A stretch of DNA of 32,421 nt from an uncultured Clostridia bacterium (lineage in GTDB: Bacteria; Bacillota; Clostridia; Oscillospirales; CAG-272), in assembly GCA_947625265.1 (NCBI GenBank), contig CANQNM010000007.1, forward strand, positions 1 through 32,421, read 5' to 3'. Positions 16,908 to 25,999 of the stretch are shown in pieces. The translations under genes were made by a program, and so were the position numbers. How positions within the stretch are numbered: the stretch's first letter is position 1; each line of letters starts with the position of its first letter. Below the pieces are notes generated by a model. The model saw only the letters and a program-made list of their open reading frames with translations. It made no database searches and was not told the DNA's origin.

Positions 16908-18662
16908 TCATTTGCATTCCAACTTTTTTACCAGTTGTGCGTCGGGCGTGACAATCGCCGAATAGTTGGTGTGATAAATGACGAATCCCGGTTTGGAACG
17001 GGGCGGTTTTTTGAGGTTTCGCACCTTCGTGTAGTCCACCGTTACCTGGCCGCTCCCGGCGAGACTGCTGTTCACCGCTGCGATCATCGCGGCCTGTGTG
17101 AAATTTTCGGCGGGAGGATCGTCCACCCCGTCGCACATCAGAATCACATGGCTGCCCGGCGCGCCGTGTACGTGGAACCACCAGTCGTCTTTATCGGCCG
17201 TCTGGAAAGTCAGCGCCTCGTTTTGAAGGTTGTTTCTGCCGCACAGAACCTGAAAGCCTCCGCTTGTCTTATAGACAAGATGCTTTGAAACGGCCGTCTT
17301 TTTTTTCGGCGGTGTGTGTTCGGTTTGGGAAATATAGCCGGTGTGCGCCAGTTCCAGCCGGATTTCCTCAATGTCCGCGGGCAGGGAGGCGCGATCCAGC
17401 GCGTCGATGACAGAACGTATATACAGCAGTTCGCTTTCTGCTTTTTTCAGTTGTTCGGTCAACTCTTTCTCGGCATTTTTTGCTTTGGTGTAGCGTTTGA
17501 AGTACTTTTGCGCGTTGGCGGCGGGGGAGAGTCTGCCGTCAAGAAGCAGCGTTACTTCTTCCATTTCTTCCGAAAAATAGTTTGTGAGCGTTACCCGTTC
17601 CTGCCCCTTTTTCAAAGCGTACAGGTTGGCGGTGATGAGTTCTCCCAATTGCCTGAAAGTTTCCTTTTCGCCGCAGGCGGCCAACTCTTTCTGTTGGATT
17701 TCCATTTTGCGCAGCAACCGATTTTCGGTGTTGGTCAGAAGTTTATACAGATCCTGCGCTCTCCTGCGCACTAAAAGACTCCTGTCCCTCTCGGCAAAGA
17801 ACTCTTCAAGCATCCGCGACGGGCTGTCGTAGAGCCTTTTTTCCGACGAGGCGCCGTATTGTAAGATGGGCAGAAAACTGTATTCGGTGTTGACGCCCTC
17901 TATACGCACGGCGCAGGGAGCGAAGCGCTTGAAGCGCAGAATGTCTGAAACTTTCCGGAACTCCTCCCAAAGTTCATGGGTGAAGGAGGACGTTTTACAA
18001 TCGGTGCAGCCGGAAGCTCTGAAAGCGATTTCCCTTGCCAAAAGAGGAGAGATTCCCCTGTACGTTGATACAATAAATTTGTCTGCCGGTCGGTCCAGCG
18101 CGTTTTCCGCTCTTTGAGAGAACCCCTCTTCGGTTTCGGCAAGAAAATCTGTTTTCCCTTCTTGCAGGGGAGGATACTCATAGATCATGCCGGGCAGAAG
18201 TTGTCTTTTTTCGCTTGCGGTGAAGTCTACGGGGCGAAGGACGCCGAGAATTTTTCCCTCTCCGTTCGTAAAAATCAGGTTGCTGTATTTGCCCAGCATC
18301 TCGCAGATGATTTTTCTCTTTGTCTCATAACCCATTTCATCTTTTGAAAGAAAGGAGAATTCCACCGCCCGTTCAAAACCCGGCTGAGTGATTTCGGAGA
18401 GAATACCTCCCGACAGATGTTTGCGCAGCAGAGTGCAGAACATGGGCGGAACGGTGGGGTTCTCTTTTTTTTCTTCCGACAGGAAAACCTTTGAGTTTCC
18501 GGGCGTCGCCGAAAGCACCAGACGCACGGGCTTGCCTCCCGCGCGCAGGTACAGGTCGATTTCGTCCTTTTCAGGTTGGTGAATTTTCTCCAGTTTAGCG
18601 CCCGTCAGCGTTTTTTGAAATTCGTAAGTCAGCGCGCTGACCATTCCGGCGTCCAATGCCAC
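16908..18662 (-). CDS. rqcH: Rqc2/RqcH-type NFACT protein (ribosome-associated quality control; formerly fibronectin-binding FbpA)
   Basis: NFACT-N (MALDAGMVSALTYEFQKTLTGAKLEKIHQP, EMLGKYSNLIF), coiled coil, NFACT-R (DDWWFHVHGAPGSHVIL). Confidence 0.93.
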   Translation of the reverse strand: MALDAGMVSALTYEFQKTLTGAKLEKIHQPEKDEIDLYLRAGGKPVRLVLSATPGNSKVFLSEEKKENPTVPPMFCTLLRKHLSGGILSEITQPGFERAVEFSFLSKDEMGYETKRKIICEMLGKYSNLIFTNGEGKILGVLRPVDFTASEKRQLLPGMIYEYPPLQEGKTDFLAETEEGFSQRAENALDRPADKFIVSTYRGISPLLAREIAFRASGCTDCKTSSFTHELWEEFRKVSDILRFKRFAPCAVRIEGVNTEYSFLPILQYGASSEKRLYDSPSRMLEEFFAERDRSLLVRRRAQDLYKLLTNTENRLLRKMEIQQKELAACGEKETFRQLGELITANLYALKKGQERVTLTNYFSEEMEEVTLLLDGRLSPAANAQKYFKRYTKAKNAEKELTEQLKKAESELLYIRSVIDALDRASLPADIEEIRLELAHTGYISQTEHTPPKKKTAVSKHLVYKTSGGFQVLCGRNNLQNEALTFQTADKDDWWFHVHGAPGSHVILMCDGVDDPPAENFTQAAMIAAVNSSLAGSGQVTVDYTKVRNLKKPPRSKPGFVIYHTNYSAIVTPDAQLVKKLECK

Positions 18663-18754
18663 GAAATGCTCCTCCCCTCTTTTTTCAATTTCCGGTTTTG
18701 GGTTTCAAGTTCCGGCCTTGGATTCTGTGCCTGCCGATTCGGAATTTGAAGAAC

Positions 18755-19489
18755 CTATGGTTTTTTCCTGTAGGCGTCCACCGCGTAGAATCTGCTCTCG
18801 GCTCTGAAACCTACCGCTTTTGCCACGGCGATGGACGCGCGGTTGTGGCAACTGCAGCAGTATACAATTCCTTTTTTATTTTCAAGCAGATGCTTGCAGA
18901 GCAGCGCGACGTTTGATTTGGCGTATCCCTTGCCTCTTGCTTCCGGCAGGGTATATACCGTCGCTTCAAGAAGTCTTTGGTTTTCGCTGTGCTCGTTGAC
19001 CGTTGCGACAGAGAGAAGTTTTCCGTCTTTAACCGTGAGTGCGGCGGGAAGTTCTTTTTTTAAAAGTTCCCTAAGATCAAAGTCGGTCTTGTTGATTTTG
19101 ATTTTTTCAAGAACGTCGGTGCAGAGCATTTGAGAAGTTTCACAGAGACTGCCGGTGCGGAGGTTTCTCTTGTCCCACAGCACGAAGGATTTGTAAAAGC
19201 GGTACACGCCGCTCCCCCGCTCATAGCCCTGGCTTTCAAGGTATGGAGCAAGGCGTCGGTCAAGGTCTTCCAAAGCCTTCTTTGAAAAGGGATTCCGGTC
19301 ATGCTCAAAAAGAAAGGTTCGCACGATGTCGTATACGCCAAAATAGCATTCGACTTCCGTTTTTCCTTTATACCTGCTGAACACCGTTGGCACAATGGCA
19401 GGCAGAGGCCAATCTTCTATGGCCTCCTCATCCTCAAGGGAAAAGATCAGTTTGTTTTTGTTTTTTTCCTGCTTCCTCTTTGTTTCCAT
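18755..19489 (-). CDS. GNAT family N-acetyltransferase
   Basis: TVYTLPEARGKGYAKSNVALLCKHLLE (acetyl-CoA site), NRASIAVAKAVGFRAESRFYAVD. Confidence 0.8.
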   Translation of the reverse strand: METKRKQEKNKNKLIFSLEDEEAIEDWPLPAIVPTVFSRYKGKTEVECYFGVYDIVRTFLFEHDRNPFSKKALEDLDRRLAPYLESQGYERGSGVYRFYKSFVLWDKRNLRTGSLCETSQMLCTDVLEKIKINKTDFDLRELLKKELPAALTVKDGKLLSVATVNEHSENQRLLEATVYTLPEARGKGYAKSNVALLCKHLLENKKGIVYCCSCHNRASIAVAKAVGFRAESRFYAVDAYRKKP

Positions 19490-19507
19490 AGTGATCGGTC
19501 ATTTCCT

Positions 19508-20473
19508 TTACAATTCTTCCTCGTCGAGGCGTTTATATCCTTTGCCAAGCACCTGGCTGGCGCTGGTGACGATCATGAAAGCGTCGGGATCCTCCTGCAA
19601 AACGATCTCCCGCGCGCCGGGAACCTGCTGCTTGCGCATGGCGCACATGAGTATCTGACGGTCTTTGCCCGTGTAAGCGCCTTTGCCCTGCAGGTAGGTA
19701 ACGCCCGAATGCAGTTCTCCGTTGATTCTTTCGGAGATTTCCTCTTCCTTGGTGGTGATGATGTAGATCATTCTGGCGCCTTCCGAACCGTAGAGCACGA
19801 AGTTTGCGAAATAAGACTGCACGAAGATGGCCATCACCGAATAGATCAGAATTTCCACATCGAAATTCTGAAACTCAAAAGAACCGGACGCGAAGAGCGC
19901 GCAGAGCGTGCCGAAGACCACGATAGCGCCGTCCACGAAGAGATAGAAGGTCCCGGTTTGCATATATTTGTAGCGCAGGCGCAAAACTTTGACGACAATA
20001 TCTGTACCTCCGAAAGTCGCGCCCGCTCGCATGGCGAGCCCTACGGAAATTCCGATGAGCACGCCTCCTCCCACGGCTGCGGGCAGAGGGGAGATGGTGT
20101 ACCCGGCGTCGAATTTTTCAATGAGGAAGTCGAGAACCTCCATAAGACCTGAAGAAGTGAGAATTGCCGAGATGGTGGTGGCAAAAAATTTGGGACCGAA
20201 CTTTACGATACCCAGAATGACGATGGGGATGTTAAGAATCAGGACGATGATTCCCTTTCCAAAGGGCAAAATTCTCAGACGTTCCAGTGCGATAGAGACA
20301 CCCGAAAGCCCGCCCGGCGTGAGTCCGGATGGACCGAAAAAAAAGGAAACGCCGATGGAATAAAGGATTACCGCCAAAATGAGCATTCCCAGATTCTTCA
20401 GCCGGTTTGTTAGGGGCGTTCGTTTCAACTGTTGGCTCTGTTTTTGGGTTTTTTTGATTTTTTGCCTTTTCAT
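19508..20473 (-). CDS. YitT family membrane protein (DUF161/DUF2179)
   Basis: SIGVSFFFGPSGLTPGGLSGVSIAL, GTDIVVKVLRLRYKYMQTGTFYL, C-terminal MIYIITTKEEEISERINGELHSGVTYLQGKGAYTGKDRQILMCAMRKQQ. Confidence 0.88.
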   Translation of the reverse strand: MKRQKIKKTQKQSQQLKRTPLTNRLKNLGMLILAVILYSIGVSFFFGPSGLTPGGLSGVSIALERLRILPFGKGIIVLILNIPIVILGIVKFGPKFFATTISAILTSSGLMEVLDFLIEKFDAGYTISPLPAAVGGGVLIGISVGLAMRAGATFGGTDIVVKVLRLRYKYMQTGTFYLFVDGAIVVFGTLCALFASGSFEFQNFDVEILIYSVMAIFVQSYFANFVLYGSEGARMIYIITTKEEEISERINGELHSGVTYLQGKGAYTGKDRQILMCAMRKQQVPGAREIVLQEDPDAFMIVTSASQVLGKGYKRLDEEEL

Positions 20474-20476
20474 ATG

Positions 20477-20500
20477 CCTGTACCTGTTATCTGTATCTGT
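20477..20500 (-). repeat. Hexamer repeat (4 units, ACAGAT/AACAGG/TACAGG) directly upstream of the yitT-like start
   Basis: + strand reads CCTGTA CCTGTT ATCTGT ATCTGT. Confidence 0.6.
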
Positions 20501-20836
20501 TTGTTTTTTGGGAATGGATGTTCCCGTTTTCGCCGCGACGAAAACTTCTTTCTGTTCTGAAAATTTCTGTTTGGCGCAGATCGCAGCAGGACCGTTTTGC
20601 GCGCCGCTTTGTTTTCTGATTTCTCCATTTACACATTTGCCGACGGGAAAGCGCTGCGGGAACAGAAATTCTCCGAAGAACGCCGGAAACGCTTCCGATT
20701 CAAGACGGCGGGAATTCCGGACATAACGTTCCCCGCGCCCAAAGGACGCGGGGTGTTGACGGTGTATGGGTTGAGGGCGAGCGCCGTGAGGCGCGCACGG
20801 GGCATGCGGCACATGCGGAATGTGCCGGTCAATCTT

Positions 20837-22168
20837 CTACCGATCGCTTAAATATTTTTTGGGATTTACGCTTTTGCCGTTTACGCGGAACTCATAGTGG
20901 ACGTGCGGCCCTGTGACCCGGCCTGTCGCGCCCGAATATCCGACCAAATCGCCCTTACACAATTTGTCGCCCTCTTTGACGGCAACTTTGGACATGTGCC
21001 CGTAGTATGTGACGATGCCGTTTCCATGATCAATAACCACATAAATGCCGTAGCCGTTTCCCGCGTCGCCCGCGTGGATGACCGCTCCGCCGTCCCCGGC
21101 GTAAAGGGGCGTGCCAGTGGGAACGGCGATGTCGATACCGGCGTGCAGTTTGGTTTCGCCGAAAAGATCCCTGTAGCCGTAAAGAGAGGAAATATACCCC
21201 TCCGAGGTGGTCCAAATGAATTCGCCTGTGGCGGCACCCGGCGGGAGCATCCCCTCCCGGATCACTTCATTTGAGGGTGGGACAAGAATCTCCTCAAGAA
21301 AAACCTCCCGGGAAGTTTCCTGTCCGTCTTCGTAGGTTATAAGAACCGTCACTCTTTTTGTTCCGGGATGTCCTTCCGCTTCGACAACGCGCGCACCGAC
21401 GTACAGACTTTTGTCCTCGACGATCACCGTTTCGAACGGGACGGTTTCTTCGTAGGATTCGCTCACCTGCTCTACAATAACCGGAGACAACTGGGGAACC
21501 TGGTGGTTTTCCAGGAACGTCACGACTTTTTCATCTTTCACAAAAAAATCAAACTTCTCTTCCGAACAGCAGACGGCCAGCACCGCTTCTATCTCTTCGC
21601 AGGAAAGCAGATCTTCCTCGGGCACGGTGCAGGAACCGAGAACAGAATTCTTTAACACCGCCTGCCCCTCGCTCTCTTTCAGTTCGGCAAAAGCGTCAAG
21701 AAACGCGTCCAGTGCCTCTTGCAAAGTACCGTCGTCCCGCGCCGCCGCGATCAGCGTACCGTTTATGTAAAGCCCGCGGGCGTCGGTGTACTCGCTCTGC
21801 ACCGCATTGCTCGCGGTGCGCAGGCAACGATCAAAGTTCAAAGGCGTCTCATCGCTTCTTTCCTGACGCAGGGAAAATTCCTTTCGCGGAGTGCGGGACT
21901 CACCCAACTCCCCCTTCAGAATCGTGAGGAATTCTGCTTGGTCAAAGTCCTCTTCCACCCTGCCAATGCGTTGTTCTCCATAGTACAACACGGGGCAAAT
22001 CGGCGTTTCGGGAAGATCCGCAAGGGACAACGCTCCGCTGCAGAGGGAGGACGTAAGGGGCGAATCCTTCAAGTTTCTCTGTGCGAAGAACCCGAAAGAG
22101 AATACGGCCGTCGCGGTCACCATCACTGTTGCGGCGCACGCCGCCAGACAAACGATTCGTTGCTTCAT
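20837..22168 (-). CDS. M23 family metallopeptidase with G5-like domain (cell wall hydrolase)
   Basis: G5-like VPFETVIVEDKSLYVGARVVEAEGHPGTKRVTVLITYEDG; M23 HAGIDIAVPTGTPLYA, GPHVHYEFRVNGK. Confidence 0.92.
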   Translation of the reverse strand: MKQRIVCLAACAATVMVTATAVFSFGFFAQRNLKDSPLTSSLCSGALSLADLPETPICPVLYYGEQRIGRVEEDFDQAEFLTILKGELGESRTPRKEFSLRQERSDETPLNFDRCLRTASNAVQSEYTDARGLYINGTLIAAARDDGTLQEALDAFLDAFAELKESEGQAVLKNSVLGSCTVPEEDLLSCEEIEAVLAVCCSEEKFDFFVKDEKVVTFLENHQVPQLSPVIVEQVSESYEETVPFETVIVEDKSLYVGARVVEAEGHPGTKRVTVLITYEDGQETSREVFLEEILVPPSNEVIREGMLPPGAATGEFIWTTSEGYISSLYGYRDLFGETKLHAGIDIAVPTGTPLYAGDGGAVIHAGDAGNGYGIYVVIDHGNGIVTYYGHMSKVAVKEGDKLCKGDLVGYSGATGRVTGPHVHYEFRVNGKSVNPKKYLSDR

Positions 22169-22214
22169 CCTGTATCCTCCCTAGATGTGACCGAAAATTC
22201 AAAACCTTAAATAC

Positions 22215-22243
22215 ATTCTAGCATTTTTTTACCGGTTTGTCAA
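22215..22243 (-). promoter_or_regulatory. Near-consensus promoter for the M23 gene
   Basis: - strand: TTGACA - 17 nt - TAGAAT; shares CCTTGACAAACCGGT with the promoter at 11107. Confidence 0.72.
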
Positions 22244-22360
22244 GGAAAAAATCGCCTCTTTTATGTTGTGAAGAAGGAAATATATGAGAAAAAATTCCCC
22301 TTTTTATATCAAATTTGGAGATTTGTGCGGTGCGTTCCATTTTGAAAAACAGTCCGCCAC

Positions 22361-22388
22361 TTGATTTTCTCCTGATTTATGGTATAAT
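22361..22388 (+). promoter_or_regulatory. Candidate promoter for tadA
   Basis: TTGATT - 16 nt - TATAAT with extended -10 TGG. Confidence 0.65.
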
Positions 22389-22647
22389 TCAAACTGGACG
22401 TTCCCACGGAAGCAAAAACGGAGGATAGTACGCGAAGAACGGAGGCCGGAAAACCGAAAAAAGGACAAGGCGCAGGGACGAACGGAGACGTAGACGCCAA
22501 AGAGACGCCCTGAAAACGCTCTTTTGGACAGTTGGCGCCTCTGCGTTCAAGGGAGGAAATTTAAAATCTATGGCGGACAGTACGACAGAAAAAAAAGAAG
22601 TTCCGGAGAACCTGCTGCCCGGGGAGGAGCGCACAGAGGATCGGTTG

Positions 22648-22707
22648 CTGCCCGATCAGGCTCTGTCTGGTCAGTCTCTGCCCGGGCAGTTTCTGCCCGA
22701 ACAACCC
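22648..22707 (+). repeat. 15-bp tandem repeat, 4 units (CTGCCCGRNCAGNCT)
   Basis: CTGCCCGATCAGGCT / CTGTCTGGTCAGTCT / CTGCCCGGGCAGTTT / CTGCCCGAACAACCC. Confidence 0.85.
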
Positions 22708-22797
22708 ATGGCGGAAGAATTTTTGTCGGTTCGACCCGCGGCCGACCGGCTCTTCAAGGATCAACCTGAGAAGGACCTTGCGGAAAAGGAGACGTAC

Positions 22798-23250
22798 ATG
22801 TCCCGGGCGCTGGCGCTGGCGAAAGAAGCGGCGAAGGACGGGGAGGTTCCGGTGGGCGCGGTTCTCGTATGGGAGGACGGAAGAATCATCGGAGAGGGGA
22901 GAAACCGCAGGGAAAAGGACAGATGCGCGCTCTGCCATGCGGAAATGGAAGCCATAAAAAAGGCCTGCAGGACGCTTGGCGGATGGCGGCTGCACAAGGC
23001 GACACTGTATGTGACAATGGAGCCCTGTCCCATGTGCGCGGGGGCGATTCTCAATGCCCGCATTCCCCGAATCGTTTTTGGGGCGCCGGATCCGAAGTCG
23101 GGAGCCTTTGGATCGGTGTTGGATCTCAACGCCTTCCCACTGAATCACAAAACCCGGGTAGAGGGCGGTTTTATGAACGGGGAGTGTTCTCTCATTCTTT
23201 CAGAGTTCTTCAAAAATCTCCGAAAGTCCAGAAAGAAGGAGGAGGGATGA
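22798..23250 (+). CDS. tadA: tRNA-specific adenosine deaminase (an upstream in-frame start at 22570 is also open)
   Basis: MSRALALAKEAAKDGEVPVGAVLV, CHAEMEAI, PCPMCAGAI; AAAGGAG 6 nt before ATG 22798. Confidence 0.93.
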   Translation: MSRALALAKEAAKDGEVPVGAVLVWEDGRIIGEGRNRREKDRCALCHAEMEAIKKACRTLGGWRLHKATLYVTMEPCPMCAGAILNARIPRIVFGAPDPKSGAFGSVLDLNAFPLNHKTRVEGGFMNGECSLILSEFFKNLRKSRKKEEG

Positions 23251-23476
23251 TTCCCCTTGGTGATCTTTGGGCGCGGTCTTGGAATCAGAGTTTGAAAACC
23301 GTTTACGCGCGAGTTTCTGAACGTCAAAAAAGGCCTTGAAAGCGCCGCGGCGGCCGTTCGTTCGTCACGCTTGCCATCCGGAAAACGGCGTCGGCGCGGA
23401 TTTTCCCCGACAGAGCGCTCGTCGAAACCTGTGAAAGCATGAAAGGCAAATTTCGGGGACGGTTTGCTGTATTTTG

Positions 23477-23520
23477 GGCGGAACATGCCGTTTTGGGCGA
23501 CAGGGTTCCGCCTATTTTTT
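23477..23520 (+). terminator. Intrinsic terminator
   Basis: GGCGGAAC ... GTTCCGCC + TATTTTTT. Confidence 0.7.
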
Positions 23521-23598
23521 ATGGCTGTAAAAAATGTTTACCCGTGACGCGCCGGTTCTGGAAGGCGCACGTCGGGGTCGGGAAGAGAATATACTTGT

Positions 23599-23625
23599 AA
23601 GGGAAGGGTGCTGTCCTTCCCTTTT
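23599..23625 (+). terminator. Terminator-like hairpin
   Basis: AAGGGAAGG-GTGCTGT-CCTTCCCTT + TT. Confidence 0.5.
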
Positions 23626-23860
23626 CTTACGCGTTTTACGTGTCTGTCCTCTTCTTTCGGTTTTTTCCTTTTTCCCTGTTTTCTCATTGCGACCGACAGA
23701 AGACAGGACAAAACTCTACAAATATTTCCATGTTTAGAAGCGCATGGAGACGTCAATACTATGGATGAAAAAACCAAAGAACGGAGAAAGCCCCAAAGGA
23801 TGTATTCCTGTGGGGGCGGAACAGCCGTGCGGCGGACGACACGGCGTTCGGAAAAAGTGT

Positions 23861-24325
23861 ATGAAAATGACTGTCAGAAGGGGCGACATTTTTTACGCGG
23901 ACCTCAGTCCGGTGGTCGGTTCTGAGCAGGGTGGGCTTCGTCCGGTGTTGGTGGTGCAAAATGACGTGGGCAACAAATACAGCCCGACGGTGATTGTTGC
24001 CGCCATCACCAGCCGTCTGGACAAGGCGAAACTGCCCACGCACATAGACATCAGCATCAGTGACCGGAGAGAGCACACGGAAGGTTTGGCGAAAGATTCG
24101 GTGGTTCTGTTGGAGCAGGTGCGCACGGTGGATAAACGCAGACTCAGGGAACGTATGGGCCATGTTTCGGCGGAACTTATGGGATCGGTGGATAAGGCGC
24201 TGCTGGTCAGTTTCGGACTGATGCCCAGAGAAGAGATTCCGGAGGAATTGCGTTCGGGCGCCGCGCGCGTTGAAGACGGGGCGGTTGCCGCGTCTACCGC
24301 CGTTCTTCCCCCGAAGAGTAAGTGA
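23861..24325 (+). CDS. Type II toxin-antitoxin PemK/MazF-family endoribonuclease toxin
   Basis: [60 protein letters not shown] motifs (EndoA/MazF). Confidence 0.92.
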   Translation: MKMTVRRGDIFYADLSPVVGSEQGGLRPVLVVQNDVGNKYSPTVIVAAITSRLDKAKLPTHIDISISDRREHTEGLAKDSVVLLEQVRTVDKRRLRERMGHVSAELMGSVDKALLVSFGLMPREEIPEELRSGAARVEDGAVAASTAVLPPKSK

Positions 24326-24527
24326 CGCGAATTTTAGGATTTTAAAAACGGAAAGCGAAAAAAATTTTTGGGGAAGAATTTTTTCGGGAATTTTCGGAAA
24401 AATTTTTCCCCAACCCCTTTCGGGTTCTTCGGGTGCGGTTTCGCTTCGGCGCGGAAATGAAAACGCCCGAGGGCGAAGGGAGAACGCCTTGAGGGGTCCT
24501 TGTGCGGTTTTACCTTTTCACTGGGAG

Positions 24528-25322
24528 TTATAAGGCGTGCGGCAGGGCGATGAGTGCGGCCATGGTGCCGCGCAGGCCGTGGGAAGCGCGGTGCGAAAAG
24601 AAAAGCGTGGGATCGCAGCAGGTACATAGAGGGCAGACGTCGATGTGTTCCTCCGCTACGCCCGCTTCCATGAGGAAATGTTTGTTGAGCGCTTTTAGAT
24701 CGGCATGCGGCTGATTGGGCCCTTCAAAAATAAAATTTTTTGCCGTATCTGCCCCCACAAGCGCCGAGAATTCGTCAATGAAGTCCTGACGCACGCCAAA
24801 GCAGCACCTTCCGATGGAAGGACCGATGGCGGCGCGGATGTTTTTTTCGTCGGCCCCCAGATTTTTCATTTTTAAAACGCCCATGCCCGCGATGTTTTGC
24901 GCGCTGCCCCGCCAGCCGGCATGGAGCGCGGCCGCAGTTTTGGCCTGCGGGTCGTAGAGAAGAATGGGGACGCAGTCGGCGATTTTCACACAGAGAGTGA
25001 GATTCTCCTGGTCGGTGTAAAAGCCGTCGCAGGAAGGTTTGCCTGCAAAGGGTTCGGCTGCGTACAGGATTTCTTTTGAATGAATCTGAATGGCGGAAAC
25101 ATAGGTTTGCGGCAAGTTTGCCGCCAGAAGAATTCTTCTGAAATTTTCTTTTACGCACGCCGGATCGTCCCCTCTGTTTTCTCCCAGATTCATGGAGAAC
25201 AGGTGGGGTTGAGTGCTGACGCCGCCCAGCCTTGTGGAGAAGGCATGGGGGCAGGAGAGCATCGTTGAAACAAAAAAGGGAATCTTGTTTACCGTCTTTT
25301 TTATAAAACTCATGAATCTCAC
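24528..25322 (-). CDS. pgeF: Peptidoglycan editing factor / purine nucleoside phosphorylase-type YfiH (laccase-domain) protein
   Basis: FSTRLGGVS, VKIADCVPILLYDPQAKTAAALHAGWRGS, AAIGPSIGRCCFGV, CTCCDPTLFFSHR. Confidence 0.9.
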   Translation of the reverse strand: MRFMSFIKKTVNKIPFFVSTMLSCPHAFSTRLGGVSTQPHLFSMNLGENRGDDPACVKENFRRILLAANLPQTYVSAIQIHSKEILYAAEPFAGKPSCDGFYTDQENLTLCVKIADCVPILLYDPQAKTAAALHAGWRGSAQNIAGMGVLKMKNLGADEKNIRAAIGPSIGRCCFGVRQDFIDEFSALVGADTAKNFIFEGPNQPHADLKALNKHFLMEAGVAEEHIDVCPLCTCCDPTLFFSHRASHGLRGTMAALIALPHAL

Positions 25323-25587
25323 CTCTCCGCCGTCAGGCGGATTTTATTTTTTTGGATCGTGAACCGCAAGAAGGCGCGCAAATGGGGATCACGGGATGTG
25401 GATGCGGAACCGAGGGCAAAGGACAGCGGCGGGACAAAACCGGAACGCATCCGGAGGTTCTCCGATTTTAAAGATTTCGTCTGACGAATTCCTCGTGCGT
25501 CCTTTGGGGAACCGCAGTGAGCGGACGCAGACTGTGAAAGGTGACGTTTTTGTTTCCGGCGCAGCGAATCGGAGAGAACGAAATTTT

Positions 25588-25671
25588 ATGGAAGATATTT
25601 TCCTATGCGTTTTTCGTTTTGGCGCTCCTTTTTTGATCGTTTTTTGCGTTTTGTTTCTTTTGCGATTTTGA
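25588..25671 (+). CDS. Possible 27-aa hydrophobic small protein
   Basis: MEDIFLCVFRFGAPFLIVFCVLFLLRF*; single predicted TM segment in a ~0.5 kb intergenic gap; weak RBS. Confidence 0.25.
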   Translation: MEDIFLCVFRFGAPFLIVFCVLFLLRF

Positions 25672-25814
25672 ACCGCCGCGCCCCGTCTCTGTCTGTGACG
25701 ACATCCGCGTTCTTTTCTGAAGATGAAAGCCGAACATTTATTGGAGCGGCGGTTTTGCCGGCGCCGGACGCTGTCTACAGTATATGCTAAAAATATCTTT
25801 TTGGCAAGAAAAAC

Positions 25815-25843
25815 TTTACAAACGCCAAAAAACGTGGTATACT
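25815..25843 (+). promoter_or_regulatory. Candidate promoter for the yybS-gdpP-rplI-dnaB cluster
   Basis: TTTACA - 17 nt - TATACT with extended -10 TGG. Confidence 0.65.
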
Positions 25844-25951
25844 AATTTTGTGTACCCCGAATGCCCCCTTTTCTGCGTTCCCCTGCTCATTGGGATGCGG
25901 GGAAGCGGTTGGATTCAGTGTTCAGGGCTTTGCCGAAAGACGGGAACCGCC

Positions 25952-25999
25952 TGCGGCGAAGACTTCCCGCGATGAAGACTTCCCGCGATGAAGATCTCC
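25952..25999. repeat. 16-bp tandem repeat, 3 units (CGCGATGAAGACTTCC)
   Basis: TGCGGCGAAGACTTCC / CGCGATGAAGACTTCC / CGCGATGAAGATCTCC. Confidence 0.85.

Noticed and set aside
20731-20753. Terminator CCCCGCG-N9-CGCGGGG downstream of the M23 gene
   Set aside because: Stem is good, but no T-tract follows on either strand.
20474-20812. Long N-terminal extension of the YitT-like protein
   Set aside because: Homologous region starts near MKRQKIKK (20473); the upstream frame covers an inverted repeat (20731-20753) and hexamer repeats and looks non-coding.
23251-23476. Small SRP RNA downstream of tadA, as in some Bacillota
   Set aside because: No sequence resembling the conserved CAGGTCCGGAAGGAAGCAGC segment was seen.
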